DNA of 8,389 nucleotides. It comes from Devosia equisanguinis. GTDB taxonomy: Bacteria > Pseudomonadota > Alphaproteobacteria > Rhizobiales > Devosiaceae. Positions 5,618 through 8,389 of the stretch are shown here, piece after piece. The notes under the pieces are model-generated. The model had not been told where the DNA came from. It saw only the letters and a list, made by a program, of their open reading frames with translations, and did no database searches. The stretch spans positions 1 through 8,389 of the forward strand of contig CAMDAL010000163.1 in NCBI GenBank assembly GCA_945888565.1, written 5' to 3'. A program made the position numbers and the translations under genes. The stretch's first letter is position 1; every line of letters begins with the position of its first letter.

Positions 5618-6869
5618 CCCCGCCGAAGCCGAACGAGTTCGACAGCACGTGGCGCAGCGTCTTCAGCTTCGCCACCTTCGGCACGAGGTCGAAGCGGCCA
5701 CCGACATCCGGGTCCTCGAGGTTGCGGGTGGGCGGTACGACACCATCGCGCAGGGCAAGGATAGAAAACACCGACTCGAGCGCGCCGGCCGCGCCCATCA
5801 GGTGACCGGTGGACGACTTGGTGGACGAGATCGACAGGTCCTGCCCACGATTGGCGAACACCGCCTCGATGCCGGCCAGCTCGGCCGCATCGCCGATGCC
5901 GGTCGAGGTGGAGTGCGCGTTGATGTAGTCGATCTCCCCCGGCGACAGCCCGGCCATCTTGAGCGCGTTGCGCATCGCCACCTGCGCCCCGGCGCCAGTC
6001 GGCTCGCCGGAGGTGAGGTGGTAGGCGTCGGCCGAGGTCCCGTATCCGGCAAGGATCGCCAGCGGCTTTGCGCCGCGCGCAACGGCATGGCTCAGCCGCT
6101 CGATCACCAGCACCGCCGCACCCTCGGCCAGCACGAAGCCATCGCGGCTGCGATCGAACGGCCGCGACGCCGCCTCGGGGTCGTCGTTGAAGGCGGTCGA
6201 AAGCGCCCGTGCCGCGCCAAAACCGCCCACCGAGATCGGGTCGATCGAGCCTTCGGCGCCACCCACCACCGCGACGTCGGCCTCTCCGGTGAGGATCAGC
6301 CGCATGCCGTCGCCGATGGCCTGCGCCGAAGCCGCGCAGGCAGTGACCGGCGCACCGATCGGACCCTTGAAGCCATGCCGGATCGAAATCCACCCCGCCG
6401 CGAGGTTGGCAAGGAACGCCGGCACCGTGAACGGCGACAGCCGCCGCGGGCCCTTCTCGAGGATCGTCTCCACCGCGTCAGCCATCACCGGCGATCCGCC
6501 GATGCCGGTGCCGATCACCGTGGCGGTGGCGGCCTGCTTTTCAGGCGTATCGGCAACCCAGCCCGACTGCTCCAGCGCCTCCTGCGCCGCGACCAGCCCG
6601 TACTGGATGAACAGGTCCATCTTCTTGATGTCCTTGGGGTCGATGGCCACCAGCGGATCGAAGCCATGCGGATCGGTCTCGGTCGTCGGCACCAGTCCGG
6701 CAATCCTTGCGCCGAAATTGCTGACATCGAAGCGGGTGTTGCGAACAATGCCGCTTTTGCCGGCGGTGAGCCGCGCCCAGTTGATCTCCACCCCGGTGCC
6801 AAGCGGGCTGACCGCCCCCATGCCGGTAACGACGATCGGATCGGGATTGCGGCTGAGTTCGGAGGACAT
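5586..6869 (-). CDS. Beta-ketoacyl-ACP synthase, FabF-like
   Basis: A 427-residue condensing enzyme of the KAS I/II thiolase fold, joining malonyl-ACP to an acyl chain in fatty acid elongation. The catalytic triad is visible as Cys178 (VTACAAS), His319 (NAHSTST) and His356 (STGHLMGAAGALE), with the conserved Lys351. The N-terminal VVTGMGAVSPLG and C-terminal SNSFGFGGVNASL are standard. The usual NAHGTST reads NAHSTST here. The ATG at 6867-6869 is preferred to the one at 6881 because GGAG lies six bases upstream of it and nothing precedes the longer form. It follows marR by 70 bp, which contain a copy of the marR palindrome, so control by that MarR is likely. It is isolated from other fab genes here. 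It could be housekeeping FabF, or a specialised synthase like those for very-long-chain lipid A acyl groups in Rhizobiales, so I give no symbol. Confidence 0.93.
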   Translation of the reverse strand: MSSELSRNPDPIVVTGMGAVSPLGTGVEINWARLTAGKSGIVRNTRFDVSNFGARIAGLVPTTETDPHGFDPLVAIDPKDIKKMDLFIQYGLVAAQEALEQSGWVADTPEKQAATATVIGTGIGGSPVMADAVETILEKGPRRLSPFTVPAFLANLAAGWISIRHGFKGPIGAPVTACAASAQAIGDGMRLILTGEADVAVVGGAEGSIDPISVGGFGAARALSTAFNDDPEAASRPFDRSRDGFVLAEGAAVLVIERLSHAVARGAKPLAILAGYGTSADAYHLTSGEPTGAGAQVAMRNALKMAGLSPGEIDYINAHSTSTGIGDAAELAGIEAVFANRGQDLSISSTKSSTGHLMGAAGALESVFSILALRDGVVPPTRNLEDPDVGGRFDLVPKVAKLKTLRHVLSNSFGFGGVNASLVFSAV

Positions 6870-6887
6870 CGGTAACTCCATCGTTAT

Positions 6888-6899
6888 GTGTAGCTACAC
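6888..6899. promoter_or_regulatory. Probable MarR operator upstream of the ketosynthase gene
   Basis: A perfect 12-bp palindrome, GTGTAGCTACAC, ends 18 bp before the ketosynthase ATG. It matches 11 of 12 bases of the palindrome in front of marR. A weak -10-like CATAAC (6883-6888 on the minus strand) overlaps its edge, but I see no convincing -35. Binding by the neighbouring MarR protein is inferred from the repetition and placement. Confidence 0.6.
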
Positions 6900-6939
6900 G
6901 GCAGTAACCGAAACGGCCCGCCGCGTAAGGGGTGTGAGG

Positions 6940-7353
6940 TCAGATCGCGGCGAGGCGCCTGAGCGCCACAACGGTTTCGTCAAACTTGTCCGCGCCGAGT
7001 TCCGCCCGGATTTCCGCCTGCGCCTTGCGCCAGAACGGCAGCAGCTGCTGCACCGTCTCCTTACCCTTTGGCGTCAGGCTGCAGATCCGGCCATTGCCGT
7101 GCTCGGCCGCTCGCGACTCGATCAGGCCCAGCTTCTCCAGGCGGTCGAGGTTGCGGATCAGCGTCGTGCGCTCGAACCCGCGCTCCTCGGCGAGTTCGGT
7201 CACCGTGCGATCGCCCGCCGCGATGATCGCCCCGAGCAGCGAGAACTGCGTCGAGGTGATGCCGAACGGCCGCGCATAGGCGTCATAGCGCCGCGTGATG
7301 GCGCGCGCGGCCATGCGCGAGTTCGACACCATGCACTGGGAGAAATCATCCAT
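6940..7353 (-). CDS. MarR family transcriptional regulator
   Basis: A 137-residue winged helix-turn-helix regulator expected to bind a palindromic operator as a dimer and to be released by a small ligand or by oxidation. The DNA-binding helices are TVTELAEERGFERTTLIRNLDRLEKLGLI (about 50-78 by position). They are followed by the wing around RAAEHGNGRICSLTPKG (81-97), which has the pattern normally seen in MarR proteins. The flanking helices form the dimer interface. Cys7 and Cys91 are the only cysteines. The ATG at 7351-7353 is chosen because the candidate promoter would start transcription almost at that codon. An ATG at 7365 and a TTG at 7389 would lie upstream of the start site or inside the -35 box. 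No Shine-Dalgarno is visible. The gene is divergent from icd and upstream of the ketosynthase gene, and probably regulates itself and that gene. Confidence 0.9.
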   Translation of the reverse strand: MDDFSQCMVSNSRMAARAITRRYDAYARPFGITSTQFSLLGAIIAAGDRTVTELAEERGFERTTLIRNLDRLEKLGLIESRAAEHGNGRICSLTPKGKETVQQLLPFWRKAQAEIRAELGADKFDETVVALRRLAAI

Positions 7354-7360
7354 GCGTCGA

Positions 7361-7389
7361 TACATGGGTGTGTAGTTACACACTGTCAA
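7361..7389 (-). promoter_or_regulatory. Candidate marR promoter with consensus -35 box
   Basis: On the minus strand a perfect TTGACA (7384-7389, preceded by C) lies 17 bases from CATGTA (7361-7366), a poor -10 match. The palindrome at 7368-7383 fills the spacer. The expected start near 7354 would make the marR mRNA nearly leaderless from the ATG at 7353. The -35 is clear; the -10 is the weak part of this call. Confidence 0.45.
7368..7383. promoter_or_regulatory. Probable MarR operator in the marR promoter
   Basis: A 16-bp inverted repeat, GTGTGTA-GT-TACACAC, has seven paired bases on each side. It directly adjoins the TTGACA -35 box, so a bound dimer would block RNA polymerase. The same core occurs at 6888-6899 before the ketosynthase gene. 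Autoregulation from a site inside its own promoter is common in the MarR family. Identification of the binder is inferred. Confidence 0.65.
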
Positions 7390-7474
7390 GTCCGCACACC
7401 GAACACGCGCCTCCCGGCTTCCGTCCGGCCGATTTCATGCTATTGAGCGCCAGCACAAATCCGAGGAGCCGAGC

Positions 7475-8389
7475 ATGACCAAGATCGTAGTCCAGAACCC
7501 TGTCGTCGATCTCGACGGCGACGAGATGACCCGCATCATCTGGCAGGCGATCAAGGACAAGCTGATCCTCCCCTACCTCGACCTCAAGATCGAGTACTAC
7601 GACCTGTCGGTCGAAAACCGCGACGCCACCAATGACCAGGTGACGATCGACGCCGCGAACGCCATCAAGAAGCATGGCGTCGGCATCAAGTGCGCGACCA
7701 TCACCCCCGACGAGCAGCGCGTCGAGGAGTTCAAGCTCAAGAAGATGTGGAAGTCGCCCAACGGCACCATCCGCAACATCCTGGGCGGCGTGATCTTCCG
7801 CGAGCCGATCATCTGCTCGAACGTGCCGCGCCTCATCCCCGGCTGGACCTCGCCGATCATCGTCGGGCGTCACGCTTTCGGCGACCAGTACAAGGCCACC
7901 GACTTCACCTTCCCCGGCAAGGGCACGCTGACCATCAAGTTCACCGGCGAGGATGGCAAGGTTATCGAGCACGAGGTCTACCAGGCCCCCGGCGCCGGCG
8001 TGGCGATGGCGATGTACAACCTCGACGAGTCGATCCGCGATTTCGCCCACGCCTCGTTCAACTACGCCATCAACCGCAAGGTCCCCTGCTACCTCTCGAC
8101 CAAGAACACCATCCTCAAGGCCTATGACGGGCGCTTCAAGGACATCTTCCAGGAGATCTTCGACGCCCAGTACAAGGCGAAGTTCGACGAACTGAAGATC
8201 TGGTACGAGCACCGCCTGATCGACGACATGGTGGCCTCGGCGCTGAAGTGGTCCGGCGGCTACGTCTGGGCCTGCAAGAACTATGATGGCGACGTGCAGT
8301 CCGACATCGTCGCCCAGGGTTTTGGCTCGCTCGGCCTGATGACCTCGGTGCTGATGACCCCCGATGGCAAGATCGTCGAGGCCGAGGCC
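7475..8389 (+). CDS. icd: NADP-dependent isocitrate dehydrogenase, eukaryote-like dimeric type (3' end outside the window)
   Basis: Encodes the TCA-cycle enzyme that oxidatively decarboxylates isocitrate to 2-oxoglutarate with NADP+ and Mg2+ or Mn2+. The first 305 residues are present; family members have about 405, so roughly a quarter is cut off by the window edge. The reading frame is open throughout. Residue numbering matches human IDH1 closely: Ser94, Asn96 and Arg100 in KSPNGTIRN, Arg109, Arg132 (GRHAFGDQY, with Tyr139), Lys210 in STKNTI, and the metal-binding aspartates in IDDMVA and YDGDVQSDIVAQGFGSLG. All catalytic residues expected in this part are intact. This is the type used by alphaproteobacteria and eukaryotes, not the E. 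coli Icd type. The ATG has GAGGAG at 7463-7468, six bases upstream. A weak -10-like TATTGA lies at 7441-7446 without a good -35. Only 121 bp separate it from the divergent marR. Confidence 0.97.
   Translation, partial: MTKIVVQNPVVDLDGDEMTRIIWQAIKDKLILPYLDLKIEYYDLSVENRDATNDQVTIDAANAIKKHGVGIKCATITPDEQRVEEFKLKKMWKSPNGTIRNILGGVIFREPIICSNVPRLIPGWTSPIIVGRHAFGDQYKATDFTFPGKGTLTIKFTGEDGKVIEHEVYQAPGAGVAMAMYNLDESIRDFAHASFNYAINRKVPCYLSTKNTILKAYDGRFKDIFQEIFDAQYKAKFDELKIWYEHRLIDDMVASALKWSGGYVWACKNYDGDVQSDIVAQGFGSLGLMTSVLMTPDGKIVEAEA

Noticed and set aside
5649..6875. 408-codon plus-strand open frame opposite the ketosynthase
   Set aside because: Low-complexity Arg/His/Gly-rich composition typical of antisense frames in G+C-rich DNA. 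The opposite strand encodes intact KAS catalytic motifs.
6187..7446. 419-codon plus-strand open frame across the ketosynthase and marR
   Set aside because: It spans two well-supported genes and the intergenic operator, and has no recognisable domain.
7418..7446. icd promoter with CTTCCG and TATTGA at 17-bp spacing
   Set aside because: The -35 box matches consensus at only two positions. The -10 position fits the ribosome binding site, but the promoter as a whole is not convincing.
7376..8212. 278-codon minus-strand open frame opposite icd
   Set aside because: It is a mirror of icd codons (Val/Leu/Asp/Gly-rich). icd on the plus strand is certain and simply lacks its stop because the window ends.

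Overview
The window is a visibly G+C-rich, gene-dense chromosomal segment. Third codon positions are strongly G/C, so long open frames appear on the opposite strand of most genes. The mix of genes points to an alphaproteobacterium, most likely of the order Hyphomicrobiales (Devosia/Rhizobium side): a 205-residue S4 of alphaproteobacterial type without the N-terminal zinc cysteines, a eukaryote-like dimeric NADP isocitrate dehydrogenase, a TrmJ methyltransferase near rpsD, GFA and TfoX_N proteins, and a FabF-like synthase. The taxon is an inference from protein style, not from a database search.

Layout. Positions 1-23 look like the right half of a terminator for a rightward gene outside the window. 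The minus strand carries, read right to left, GNAT2 (4400-3831), GNAT1 (3708-3115), trmJ (3053-2244), an MFS exporter (2160-901) and rpsD (730-113), which ends in a strong intrinsic terminator at 55-85. Candidate sigma-70-type promoters with 17-bp spacers precede rpsD, trmJ and GNAT2. The plus strand carries a tight three-gene operon, GFA-like zinc/thiol protein then two TfoX_N-domain paralogues (4480-5617), joined by two ATGA stop/start overlaps. Its 3' end overlaps convergently with the 3' end of the synthase gene by 32 bp. On the minus strand, marR (7353-6940) is followed by the FabF-like ketosynthase (6869-5586). The partial icd gene (7475 to the window edge) diverges from marR.

How the genes relate. 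rpsD, trmJ and icd are housekeeping genes for the ribosome, tRNA modification and the TCA cycle. The GNAT pair is a tandem duplication, as is the TfoX_N pair. The most informative regulatory signal is a repeated palindrome, GTGTAG(T/C)TACAC. One copy sits against a TTGACA -35 box in front of marR and the other just upstream of the ketosynthase gene. This suggests the MarR protein represses itself and controls the ketosynthase.

I found no rRNA, tRNA, CRISPR, insertion sequence or phage feature. I also found no cluster that clearly amounts to an undescribed system; the MarR/ketosynthase circuit and the GFA-TfoX_N-TfoX_N operon are the best candidates for follow-up.
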